This document shows, one piece after another, positions 10,402-19,027 of a stretch of 64,000 nucleotides of DNA. The notes beneath the pieces were generated by a model. It saw only the letters and a program-made list of their open reading frames with translations, did no database searches and was not told the origin of the DNA. Position 1 is the first letter of the stretch, and every line of letters starts with the position of its first letter. This DNA is from Skeletonema tropicum. Its lineage: Eukaryota; Bacillariophyta; Thalassiosirophyceae; Thalassiosirales; Thalassiosiraceae. Made by a program: the position numbers and the translations under genes. The DNA lies in the NCBI GenBank assembly GCA_037178625.1, contig JAWZXG010000025.1, positions 248,001 through 312,000 of the forward strand. The letters run 5' to 3'.

Positions 10402-11900
10402 GAAGTTCGTCTCTGGATTATTATTGGAATCATTGGATTGAATTACCTTGTGGTGATGGTGACATCGACAACGAAGAACTACGATACGTCAACAACAATA
10501 GTCTTAATGAGGTTTGTATGGGAGCGTTGACGTTGAATGTGGAAAACGATGGACAACTCCAAAGTGATTGGATGATTGGCCGATTAAAGTCAAAGCTAAT
10601 TGGTATTGGCGGCGCGAGAGTTCAGGAGCTTGCTGAGCGGGATGATTTTCACAACTCGAATGGACCGCGATTCAATGAAAGATATGCCAAGGACGTGACA
10701 ACCGCTTCTTTGAGGAGAATCAGTGTTTGGTATGAGTATGATCCTACGCAGACGTACAACAGCGCGACACGACTGTTACTATGGGGGACAATACACTCAA
10801 GCTCTGTAGGATACACACGTGGAGATACACGCAGCAACGTTGTTGTCAGGGAACCTGGGGGAAGATACTTGAGGAACATCGTTACGTACAACGGCAATGA
10901 ATTTGAGAGAGATCACAATCCCTGCTGCGTTGCTATGATGACGAGACACATTGCGGATAGCGGCTTTATCCCTGGTAGAATGAGCGGCCCAAATCACCAG
11001 CTTACAAACTTCTTTTATGATGATGCATTGCAGACGGAGAACGTTGTTCTTGAGAAGGAAATGATCGCACTCATCCATTCTGTCAGGACCGATCTAGAAA
11101 AGGCAATGACCCAACTCATGTCTCAGCAGAACGGAGCGTCATATCAGTGCCAATCGGAAAACATTGGATACGCTGAGTCAGCTGAAACTGGAAGCAACTG
11201 TTCCATGGGCTCAAGACACAGAGTTGATCGCCTATCGCAACTGATTAGTTTGAGAACACGCAATTGCAGCAAGACATCATTGATTGCAGACGGATATGAT
11301 AACCTCCAGAGTGGAAGCTCAGAGTTGATTGTAGGACACGTGACAATGACGGAATGTGTTATTCTTGGACTACTGCAACAAGACACGCCAATCTTGCCCA
11401 GCAATATTGAGTCACTCGTGGCTAGTAAGATACAGCCCAGTTTTGGGACCAGCGTAAGACACTCCATACTGACCTACCGCATTCGTGAGATTGCTACAGC
11501 TACATCTGAATGTATGAGAGTGACATTCATTAGGAGGGAATTTTATCCATATGATTACAAGGCGATCTATCTTGGAAAGGGAACGCGATGGATTATTGGA
11601 GATGTAATAGCAAGGACGTCGAATCATAGGGGGATGACGAACGGGAGCTTGGACAAGGCTTGGATATGGATTCTAGTACTTGCTGGTACGGCATTGAGAT
11701 ATGTATCTTTGAGGGTAGGTACGACACGTATGAGGGGCAGAGAAGTTCTCAGCACTTCCGAAGAGGTTTTAGGCAGCAAAAGATATCAGAGAGAGGGATT
11801 TTGGAGGGAAAACTCCAACAATGACGATTGTATCCAAGATAAGGATGTTTCTTGGATGATTGTTTTCCAAGATAAGGAAAGCTCACAATTCGAATTTTAA
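10389..11900 (+). CDS. Copia-1 downstream open frame, possible second RNase H relic
   Basis: 503 codons with no stop, overlapping the preceding frame. Most of it is unrecognised. Residues encoded near 11400-11520 (LPSNIESLVASK...VRHSILTYRIREI) resemble the GDNESLVSS...KRHLVLSYHYIREN stretch of the frame before it, at low identity. That suggests either a diverged second RNase H copy or coincidence. There is no signal peptide or membrane segment except a weak hydrophobic run near the C-terminus. Confidence 0.35.
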   Translation: MDALRSSSLDYYWNHWIELPCGDGDIDNEELRYVNNNSLNEVCMGALTLNVENDGQLQSDWMIGRLKSKLIGIGGARVQELAERDDFHNSNGPRFNERYAKDVTTASLRRISVWYEYDPTQTYNSATRLLLWGTIHSSSVGYTRGDTRSNVVVREPGGRYLRNIVTYNGNEFERDHNPCCVAMMTRHIADSGFIPGRMSGPNHQLTNFFYDDALQTENVVLEKEMIALIHSVRTDLEKAMTQLMSQQNGASYQCQSENIGYAESAETGSNCSMGSRHRVDRLSQLISLRTRNCSKTSLIADGYDNLQSGSSELIVGHVTMTECVILGLLQQDTPILPSNIESLVASKIQPSFGTSVRHSILTYRIREIATATSECMRVTFIRREFYPYDYKAIYLGKGTRWIIGDVIARTSNHRGMTNGSLDKAWIWILVLAGTALRYVSLRVGTTRMRGREVLSTSEEVLGSKRYQREGFWRENSNNDDCIQDKDVSWMIVFQDKESSQFEF

Positions 11901-12007
11901 AGTAAACGCAAGTTAACAAACGACCAAGTGTGGTAACACATGAATTAGCTCCTAGCAAGGGCTTTAGCTGGGGTCAGGGTTTGACACCATCTGTCAAAGC
12001 ACGGATA

Positions 12008-12240
12008 AGATTTAAGTCGTGTTTCTCAAAATCGAGCGTTGAGGTTGATGACTGATGGCCTATTCCTCCAAAAACTTGCTGCCAACGTGTGAAACTTGCT
12101 GCCACCGCCACAAGTGACACGCTGCTTGGCGGCGCACCGTGTCAGATGGCCGATCCGTGGTGTCGGCAGCAAGTTTTAGCAGAAAGGGCCATCAGATATT
12201 AGCCTCAACGCTCGATTTTTGAGAACCACGACTTAAATCT
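12008..12240. mobile_element. MITE with about 55-bp TIRs and TA duplication
   Basis: AGATTTAAGTCGTG at 12008 and CACGACTTAAATCT ending at 12240 are perfect inverted ends. Pairing continues inward through CGAGCGTTGAGG and, less exactly, GATGGCC. TA flanks both sides (12006-12007 and 12241-12242), as in Tc1/mariner-derived MITEs. There is no ORF. Confidence 0.8.
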
Positions 12241-12571
12241 TATTGCAAACACTCGTCGCATCGGCCACTTACAAAAATCAGCCACTGTCAACCCCAGGTT
12301 CCCGTGATGTAACGAAGATCAATGAGTGAACCGGGCCCTGGACACTCAAAGCTTGCTAATATTGACTGTGCTATTGTAGTTGCATTGGACAAACAAGTTG
12401 TATTATATTAAAAAGGCAGCTACTTCTAACGCTCGAGCTACAGCGAGCGATCTATTTCTACTTTGTGCGACGCATTAGTCTCGATTGTCGGAATGTTTCT
12501 CAGACCGCATCTCAAATGCGCGAATGCCTACGATAACACACATGGCTATCTCGACAATATGTAGCTACCTA

Positions 12572-12920
12572 TAGGAGGGGTGATCCCGTATGTAGAACCA
12601 TACTAATTCCTAAATGTAACAGATTTGTCCGCCGGCTTGATTTGGATTTTTACCCGTGTAACAGCTGCCGCGAGTTCTACTGCCGCCAGTTGAATTCCGC
12701 TTGTTACCCGTGTAACATTGGTGATGTTAGTGGGAGAGATAAGGAGAGACACCCATCCGAAACGAATCTGTGACATGACACAATTGTCCGTGAGATTGTT
12801 ACCGTAACCGATTTCTCGTAGGTCTGGTATGTTTCTACGTAGGAACGCCGCCGCCGCCAGAGATGTGAATGTTAGGTACCCGTGTAACAATCTCACGGAC
12901 GGGTTCTGATCACCCCTCCT
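12572..12920. mobile_element. MITE-like element with 13-bp ends and inner 17-bp inverted repeat
   Basis: AGGAGGGGTGATC near 12573 and GATCACCCCTCCT near 12908 are inverted. Inside, GTCCGTGAGATTGTTAC (12786-12802) is inverted at 12884-12900, and TACCCGTGTAAC occurs three times. There is no convincing target duplication and no coding capacity. Confidence 0.6.
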
Positions 12921-13019
12921 CTACCCTCTACCAATGGTCCTCCTATGGTCTATGGTATGTTGATTGGTTTATCTCGAGCATTGATATACACCTGTGCAAC
13001 TGGACTTTACAAATAGATT

Positions 13020-15717
13020 ATGACCCGCTATGACATCCGTAGGCCAGAGAACCCACATCTAGTGGTGCTGGCATCCCTGGCTCAATTTTTGCTTCGATGG
13101 AGATGTGTTATCTTGGTCCCAATCGCGTTGGTATATTTGGGCACGCTGACAATCTTGGTCAATCGACAAAATCTGGATATGACTAACCAAGCAAAATCGT
13201 ATGATCAAAAGAGAAAGTATAAGGAAGCAAGAATAAGCCGTTCAGAATGCACATTTTGCGAGGGCGAGAAGGGCATTCCAAATCTAGATTTGGCGGTTCC
13301 TCAAGCTGGGGGAAACACCTGTCGCTCAATACTTGTGATGGCTGCTAGTGAAATGAAAGGAAGTGCCAAGTGTGCGACTCTTCAGAAGGAGGAGAGAGTA
13401 TGCTGCCCGCGGCCATACTCCCCAACCAAAACGATATTCGTCATCTCGCTTCAAGGAACTCCAGGGGCACATGAAAGCAATCAGGGACGTCTAGATCTCT
13501 TCAAAGAAAAATGGCGGATGGCGTGTGGCTCCTCTTCCGATTCCACAAATATAGAACACTGCCCTGCGGTTTTCGACAAACGCAGGGGATACGGTGTGAC
13601 TTTGGCTTGGATTTTGTGTTTGTGGAGGGCGATGCAGTTAGATGAGGAAGTGGCCATTTTCCTTGAAGACGATGCACGTCTTTTTGAGAATAGCACTCAA
13701 GAGTTTTGCGATGTAGATAAACGTGGGGAGCTGCTTTCGAAACTTCCAAGTGATACTTTCGTTGCTTGGCTAGGTGGTCACACTTGGTCGTACGAAGACT
13801 CTGCAGTGCCATACAGGCGAGTGCGCAATTCTTATGGTGCCTATGGATTCTTGGTCCCTCGGAACAGCATCGACGATTTCTATGCCGCTTTGAAACATGG
13901 ATTGATCCATGGCAGCAAGGATAGAAATCAGAACGTGCATCATAATTCTTTGGACCCTGAACCAAACTTCTACAGAGCTGCAAGAGAGCATCACAAGAAA
14001 ATATATGCGTTCAATCCCTTGGTAGTATGGCACGAGGGTGGATATTCAAATAGTAAGTCACTCTGTGTCAGTTTATTTCTCGTGTTATCGATTCGCACAA
14101 TACTCACAATACTCTCTCGATTCAGCTTGGGGGAAGGTGAGGGGCAATATTACTGGGTTAGAAACGGGAAGACATGGAATAAAAGTGGGTAGTGGAATGA
14201 CAAATACAAAGGATAGAAAAAAATCAGTCAGTGCTGGCCATCAGAGAGCTGTTCAGCAGATAGATTCACAGCGTCTCTCGCCACAATCATCATCGGCACC
14301 AGTAAGAGCTACGACTCAATGCACATTTTGCGAGGGTGAGACAGTCATTCCAAGTTTAGATTTGGTGGTTCCTAAAACTGGAGGAAATACTTGTCGCTCG
14401 ATCAAGAAGATGGCAGATGGAGAAATGAATGGAAGTACCATTTGTGCGACTCTGAAGAAGGAGGAGAGAGTGTGTTGCCCGGTGGTGCATGAGAAATCTC
14501 CGTCGTTAGTAGAGCCATTCTCGAGTCAAGACTATAAGCAATCGAAACTCATCGTTCCCTTCAAAAAAGGAGATCACGTTGTCTATGAAAAACGAAATGA
14601 ACTTCTTCTTGCCCAAATTGTCGACGTAGTACATGAAAAGAACAAAATTACATTGAAATACTTCAAACCTTACAGTAGTACAGGGTTAGAAGAAACTGTA
14701 GAGTATCGCAAAGGTCTACTTCACGATCATAGCGAAGCTCTTCGTTTTCGGACCGGCACTTTCGCAAACTGCATTTCTGATTATGCGGAAAACAACACCT
14801 TAGTTTTTACGGAAGCTAACGACCAAAGCGCCAATGTTTCTTGCAAGAGAATCCGTTTTGCTGCAGAAGCAGGCTCATTTGTTAGAAAGTCTGGGGATAT
14901 TATTGTTGGTGTTCTCTCAACTTCCGACAATTTTCGCTGGAGGGATGTTATCCGATCTACGTGGGCAGCTGAAAGTACAGTCTTCTTTGTTATAGCTGGG
15001 TCTTGGGATGATATCGAGGAAGAATACCACAGATATAAAGATATCATATGGATTGATATGGAAGATTCCTTCAGGTTGATCACATATAAGACATCTATGT
15101 TTTTTCAAGTGGTCAATATGATGTCGTCCGAGCTGAACTTGACTTATTCGCATGCGCTGAAAACTGACGATGATTCGTATGTTGCCATGGGAAGACTCGA
15201 ACAGCTTGTGAAAGAGGAGCAAACGACATCTATTCACTATTGGGGTTATAGCGACATGAAGTATGTGAAACCTCTTCGAAACCTCAAAAGTCGTTACTAT
15301 GTGAGTCTTGATCAATACCCAGAGCCTTACTATCCACCCTTCGTAACCGGTGCTGCGATACTTCTCTCACACAAGACAGTGGAATGTGTCACTGAGGCAA
15401 TGCAGTATGCACGTTTCCTTGCCATGGAAGACGTCTTTTTAGGAATAATGACTGCTCGTTGCGGTGTGATACCAACTCATAGTGAATTTGTGAGAGTTTA
15501 CAGGGGCAGTGTAGGATTGAGCCGATGGACAACAACTGAAAACAAAACGCTGCAAGTTACGATGAAGGGAAAGATCATCCAACATCGTATCTTGAATCCA
15601 GAGGAAATGATAGCCCATCATGAGAGCACCAAAGCTAAAAAAAAAAAAAAAATAACGGAAATCTTAAAGTACGTCATGGTTGGCCCTCCAGGTGCGAAAT
15701 TATCTACAATTATCTAG
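13020..15717 (+). CDS. Two-domain glycosyltransferase: GT25-like plus GT31-like
   Basis: Exons 13020-14052 and 14126-15717, joined by a 73-bp intron (GTAAGT...TTCAG), give an open product of about 874 residues. Residues 28-46 form a signal anchor, which predicts a type II Golgi or ER protein. Residues 77-129 are the CTFC...CCP cysteine module. A GT25-like domain follows (FVISLQGTP, then FLEDDARLF as the acidic metal site, then SYGAYGF). After the intron there is a second CTFC module (14320-14480), then a GT31 domain with RDVIRSTW, DDDSY as the DxD-type motif, and MEDVFLG. Without splicing, two frames of 390 and 559 codons exist, and the second would lack a membrane anchor. That is why the fusion is favoured. 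The C-terminal codons after 15636 are SINE sequence. Sugar and acceptor are unknown; a galactose or hexose transfer is typical of these families. Confidence 0.7.
14053..14125 (+). other. Predicted intron joining GT25-like and GT31-like halves
   Basis: The donor is A|GTAAGT at 14053 and the acceptor is TTCAG|CT at 14125. The phase is preserved: one base of the codon before and two after. The unspliced frame reads into a hydrophobic, non-homologous tail and stops at 14192. Confidence 0.65.
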
Positions 15718-15960
15718 AGCAATGTCACAAGTTACTACCCTTCGAGTGTAATTAAGCAAATAACTAACAGTTTTTCCATCACCCCGGAATTAGCAAAGAG
15801 GCAGTGATATGAAATTCCAAATCAAGTAATGGTCTTTTTTCCCAGATCGCACTCCGAGCTGCGACACCTCAAACAGCCAGGATTTGGCACGGGGGAGACT
15901 CGAACCCAAGACCCCGAACCAGAAGAGAGGCGGTGATACCACTACACCACACCACCTCCT
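15637..15960 (-). mobile_element. tRNA-derived SINE (324 bp), TSD 15 bp
   Basis: On the minus strand it starts with a tRNA-like head: A box TGGTGTAGTGG, B box GGTTCGAGTCT, T-arm CCCCCGTGCC. It ends in a poly(A) of about 17. Flanking direct repeats are GAGAGCACCAAAGCT (15622-15636) and GAGAGCATCAAAGCT (15961-15975), with one mismatch. It interrupts the 3' coding part of the GT31 gene and supplies a new in-frame stop at 15715-15717. The other copy at 27352-27676 is about 97 percent identical by eye. Confidence 0.93.
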
Positions 15961-16347
15961 GAGAGCATCAAAGCTAGCATGGCAAATACGATCGCAAGAA
16001 AAAGACCAGTCGATTTAGGTCATTATTGGAATGGCCTAACGCTGCAAGTTACGAGGAAGGGAAAGACTATCCAAAATCGTATCTTGAATCCAGAGGAAAG
16101 GATAGCCCATCATGAGACCATCAAAACTAGCAAACACGTGGTGTATGAGAAATCTCCGTCGTTAGTAGAGCCATTCTCGAGTCAAGACTATAAGCAATCG
16201 AAACTCATAAGCAAATGGTCAAACGAGCCAATAATAGCACCCAATCAAACGATATCAGCGGATGAGCCCAATAAAACGATTCCAAAGGAAGCTAAAAAAG
16301 ACAACGAGCCCGAAATTTTCACATGCCATCAGCCTAACGCCACCTAG
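15961..16347 (+). pseudogene. Displaced 3' part of the GT31 gene, internally duplicated
   Basis: If the SINE and one target copy are removed, the frame upstream continues here to the stop at 16345-16347. The stretch repeats earlier parts of the same gene: LQVTRKGKTIQNRILNPEE is a second version of LQVTMKGKIIQHRILNPEE (15550-15610), and VVYEKSPSLVEPFSSQDYKQ repeats 14485-14545. So a local duplication preceded the SINE insertion. The frame ends just before the LicD-like gene, with a possible frame slip between them. Confidence 0.6.
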
Positions 16348-16355
16348 CTAGAAAA

Positions 16356-16897
16356 ATGTGGAATATTTTCGAGGAATGGTTGGAGATATTCCGAGAAGTA
16401 AACCTCACGGGTTGGTTTCTTCATGCTGGGAGTTTATTGCATTTTGTACGGAGCTGTGAAATGGCCTATGATGATATTGATTTTGCAATCCCCCTAACAT
16501 GGTGGTCCGATCCTATCCACCAACAACGATTAAAAGGCGCCATAACAAAACGTGGGTATCGATATCGATGGCAATTTGGTGCCTTTGGAACACCTGGAAG
16601 GTTTGGATACGAAGAATCGTGGACTAAAGATCCGAAGCAGCAACATATGGTAAAGGTTGATTTGTTTTCCATTGTCGAAAAAAACAGCAGCTATATCTGG
16701 TCTTTGTGGACGAGGGGCGACAAGAAAAAAAGACTGCGTGGCCGTGTCAAGTTCATTGTCAACAAGTGGTCGATGCCAAGTGGTATAGCGCCAACAACAA
16801 CACAAAGCCTCTCATGATAAGAGTACCATTTCCCTTTGATCCAGCTCTGATTTCTTTGTATGGCAAGGAGTGGGAAAAACCATTTCCAGGAAGTTGG
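16356..16897 (+). pseudogene. LicD/fukutin-like transferase, 5' part
   Basis: MWNIFEEWLEIF...GWFLHAGSLLHFVRSCEM.YDDIDFAI is the signature of the LicD/fukutin nucleotidyltransferase-like fold: a GSLLxFVR loop followed by DDIDF with the metal-binding Asp residues. The frame shifts in the A-rich run near 16722-16730. The continuation in the other frame reads AKWYS...IRVPFPFDPALISLYGKEWEKPFPGSW and reaches 16897, where Gypsy-2 enters. Members of this family transfer phosphocholine or ribitol-phosphate-like groups; the substrate here is unknown. Frameshift plus insertion indicate a dead gene, or one that needs its frame rechecked. Confidence 0.75.
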
Positions 16898-17236
16898 TGT
16901 AATAGTCAAGTAGCATACTACCTTTAGGTACGTATGTATCTGTGACCATACGGATCCGTGCTCGCTAAGCTATCGCTTATCGAGATCTCTCTGCCTGACG
17001 CATGCCGCTCTGGATTCTGACTACGTGGAAGTAGTCAGCCTCGTGAATCGTTACTAAGGTTCTACGTCTTGGAATTAGTACGATTCTGTCCTGTAGCTCT
17101 GAGCCCCTCATCTTCCATGAGCAAGCTCAACCGCTAGCAGCAGCTCTCTCCTTCGAAGAGCACACAACTACTCCAAATACGTAAATTAATACTGTATTCA
17201 TCGTCGTTGTCATTACACATCTATTAGCCTGTGTCA
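16898..17236 (+). repeat. Gypsy-2 5' LTR (339 bp)
   Basis: Begins TGTAATAG, ends GTGTCA. The following bases TTATTTTAAAATAACAAG (from 17238) form a self-complementary AT-rich stretch rather than a recognisable tRNA-complementary primer site. Confidence 0.93.
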
Positions 17237-17350
17237 TTATTTTAAAATAACAAGTGCTCTCGTCGACAAGCACCGCAGAAAGCTACCAGATACCTCGAAA
17301 CGAGAAGAATTTTCCATCCTGGTGAAATACCAGACGGACTGATCATTATC

Positions 17351-19006
17351 ATGTCGCAAAATGAATTAGCATCAATTTACTTGGCCTACAACACTCTCAC
17401 CGAGGACAAACGGCCAAAAGAATCTCAGGTAACTCGTGGATACATCGAGGATAAAGACAAAGTCGTCTTTCCCATCTTTCCAGTTGCCAAGATTGCCAAT
17501 GGTCGGAAATGGACTATCGATGGCGGATCAACTAATCATGCCAAAACTACGGTAACGTACTATTCCCTTCCACATAATGTTGGACAACACACCTACATGG
17601 TACTCAAACTCATCGAATATGAAAGTCTAATCTTCGAGCTTGGTTGGGACGACCACGAGAAGAAGCTCATGACTCAACTCATCTTCAACCAACAAAAAGC
17701 GTCCGAGCTAGAAGCCGACATCGCAAACAAATTCAACGGTATCACCGGTGATCCTCTCGCTAAGAAGAAGGACATCGACGAATTGAAAAAGACACTATCG
17801 CAGCATAAAAAGCAAATCACCCATCATGTGAACTCTCTGAACGATAATGCAGATCGTGCAGGAGGTATGCTTGGAAAGCTCATGGGTCATTTCGATAAGA
17901 AATTCGCTGTCATCATGGACAACTACTTCAATCAGGGTGCGCCGCACCAAGTGACGAAGTGGAGGGCAGTCAAACATGCATTTTGCAAGGACGCCATGGA
18001 CTCTTCCAAAATAATGATCCCTCTGATGTCTTACACAGGGACGGTCTTCGATGACAAAGACGAAACATCAGACTACTTGATGTGTCGTAAAGCGATGCTC
18101 TGCACTCAAACAGAAACAGGGCCTCGTTTGAAAACTCTTAAGGATATTCTCAAGTGCGCTAATTTATTGTTAGTCGAGCAACATGGTTACGGCCTCGCGG
18201 AAGCAACCAGAAGCTACTTGGAATCCAACATTAAATTCCATCGTGCATTCACATGCAAGGCTTGGGTAGGGATGATCACAGCAATCAATCAATATCTACG
18301 TCTCCTTACCACCTACAAAGATGATGAACAGTACGCGGACAACGATAGTATTCCACGTGCCAACGTTCCCTACAACGAAGTGGAGCTGTGCAAGATTGTC
18401 TTGGCCAGCATGCCCAGAGAGGTTAGGGATTCTCTTCGAGTGACGTCTCCAAATCGTCCACTTGAAACAGAGCTGGAGCCTTTGGTCGCTCGCATTGACG
18501 CCATCTTGGTTCAGCAGAAGACCCAACGCGCTTCAAATGAAAAGGATAAGTCTACCAAGAACGGAGCTTCCAACCCCAACCCTAGAAACCAGAAGAAGAA
18601 TGGTGGAGGTGGCGGTGGAGGTGGTGGTGGTGGCAATCCAAGTACTAAACCTACGCCTGAAAATCCCAAAGACGGTGGGTGTGGCAACTGTCAGAAGAAT
18701 GGAGTCAAAGCTTGGTTTACCCATCCTACGATTCAATGCCGCAACTACGAAGTCAATGGTCAAAAGAAGAGGCGTGATGGTGAAAACCGTCAACTACGCG
18801 ATCACGAAAAAGAAGAAGGATCTGTGAAGGACCTCATCAAAAGCGAAATTGCAGCCGCACTCAGGGACATGCGTTCTGGTGGTGGTGGTCGTGATCATTA
18901 CAGGCATGACCGACGTGAGCGCTCTCGTTCTCGCTCTAGGTCTCGCTCTCGTAGTCCTGAATACCATCGACGCAGCCGTAGCTATCGCCGTCGAGATGAC
19001 TATTGA
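17351..19006 (+). CDS. gag: Gypsy-2 Gag (551 aa)
   Basis: Capsid/nucleocapsid protein of the retrotransposon. It has a helical capsid-like body to about residue 395, a poly-Gly run near residues 417-428 (GGN repeats), and an atypical zinc-knuckle-like motif C-X2-C-X10-H-X4-C from residue 443. The C-terminus is Arg/Ser-rich with RS dipeptides (about 516-551), an unusual RNA-binding tail. The stop is a single TGA at 19004-19006. Seven codons later, in the same frame, pol begins with ATG at 19028. Pol may therefore be made by stop readthrough or by reinitiation. Confidence 0.9.
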   Translation: MSQNELASIYLAYNTLTEDKRPKESQVTRGYIEDKDKVVFPIFPVAKIANGRKWTIDGGSTNHAKTTVTYYSLPHNVGQHTYMVLKLIEYESLIFELGWDDHEKKLMTQLIFNQQKASELEADIANKFNGITGDPLAKKKDIDELKKTLSQHKKQITHHVNSLNDNADRAGGMLGKLMGHFDKKFAVIMDNYFNQGAPHQVTKWRAVKHAFCKDAMDSSKIMIPLMSYTGTVFDDKDETSDYLMCRKAMLCTQTETGPRLKTLKDILKCANLLLVEQHGYGLAEATRSYLESNIKFHRAFTCKAWVGMITAINQYLRLLTTYKDDEQYADNDSIPRANVPYNEVELCKIVLASMPREVRDSLRVTSPNRPLETELEPLVARIDAILVQQKTQRASNEKDKSTKNGASNPNPRNQKKNGGGGGGGGGGGNPSTKPTPENPKDGGCGNCQKNGVKAWFTHPTIQCRNYEVNGQKKRRDGENRQLRDHEKEEGSVKDLIKSEIAAALRDMRSGGGGRDHYRHDRRERSRSRSRSRSRSPEYHRRSRSYRRRDDY

Positions 19007-19027
19007 ATCATTGGGTCCGACACTCGA

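Larger units (their letters stand above)
4647..11900 (+). mobile_element. Ty1/copia-type relic (copia-1), interrupted twice
   Basis: The host sequence is 4647-4743, 6508-7622 and about 8842-11900 once two insertions are subtracted. Across the 4743/6508 junction the reading frame is continuous. The RT-RNase H end (9500-10100) resembles diatom CoDi elements as I know them. No LTR could be recognised on either side. It contains three open frames of 403, 487 and 503 codons, which is surprising for something otherwise so diverged. The right boundary is uncertain. Confidence 0.6.

Noticed and set aside
14197..15717. Independent GT31 gene starting at ATG 14197
   Set aside because: It would lack any signal anchor, while splicing of the 73-bp intron gives an anchored protein in phase.
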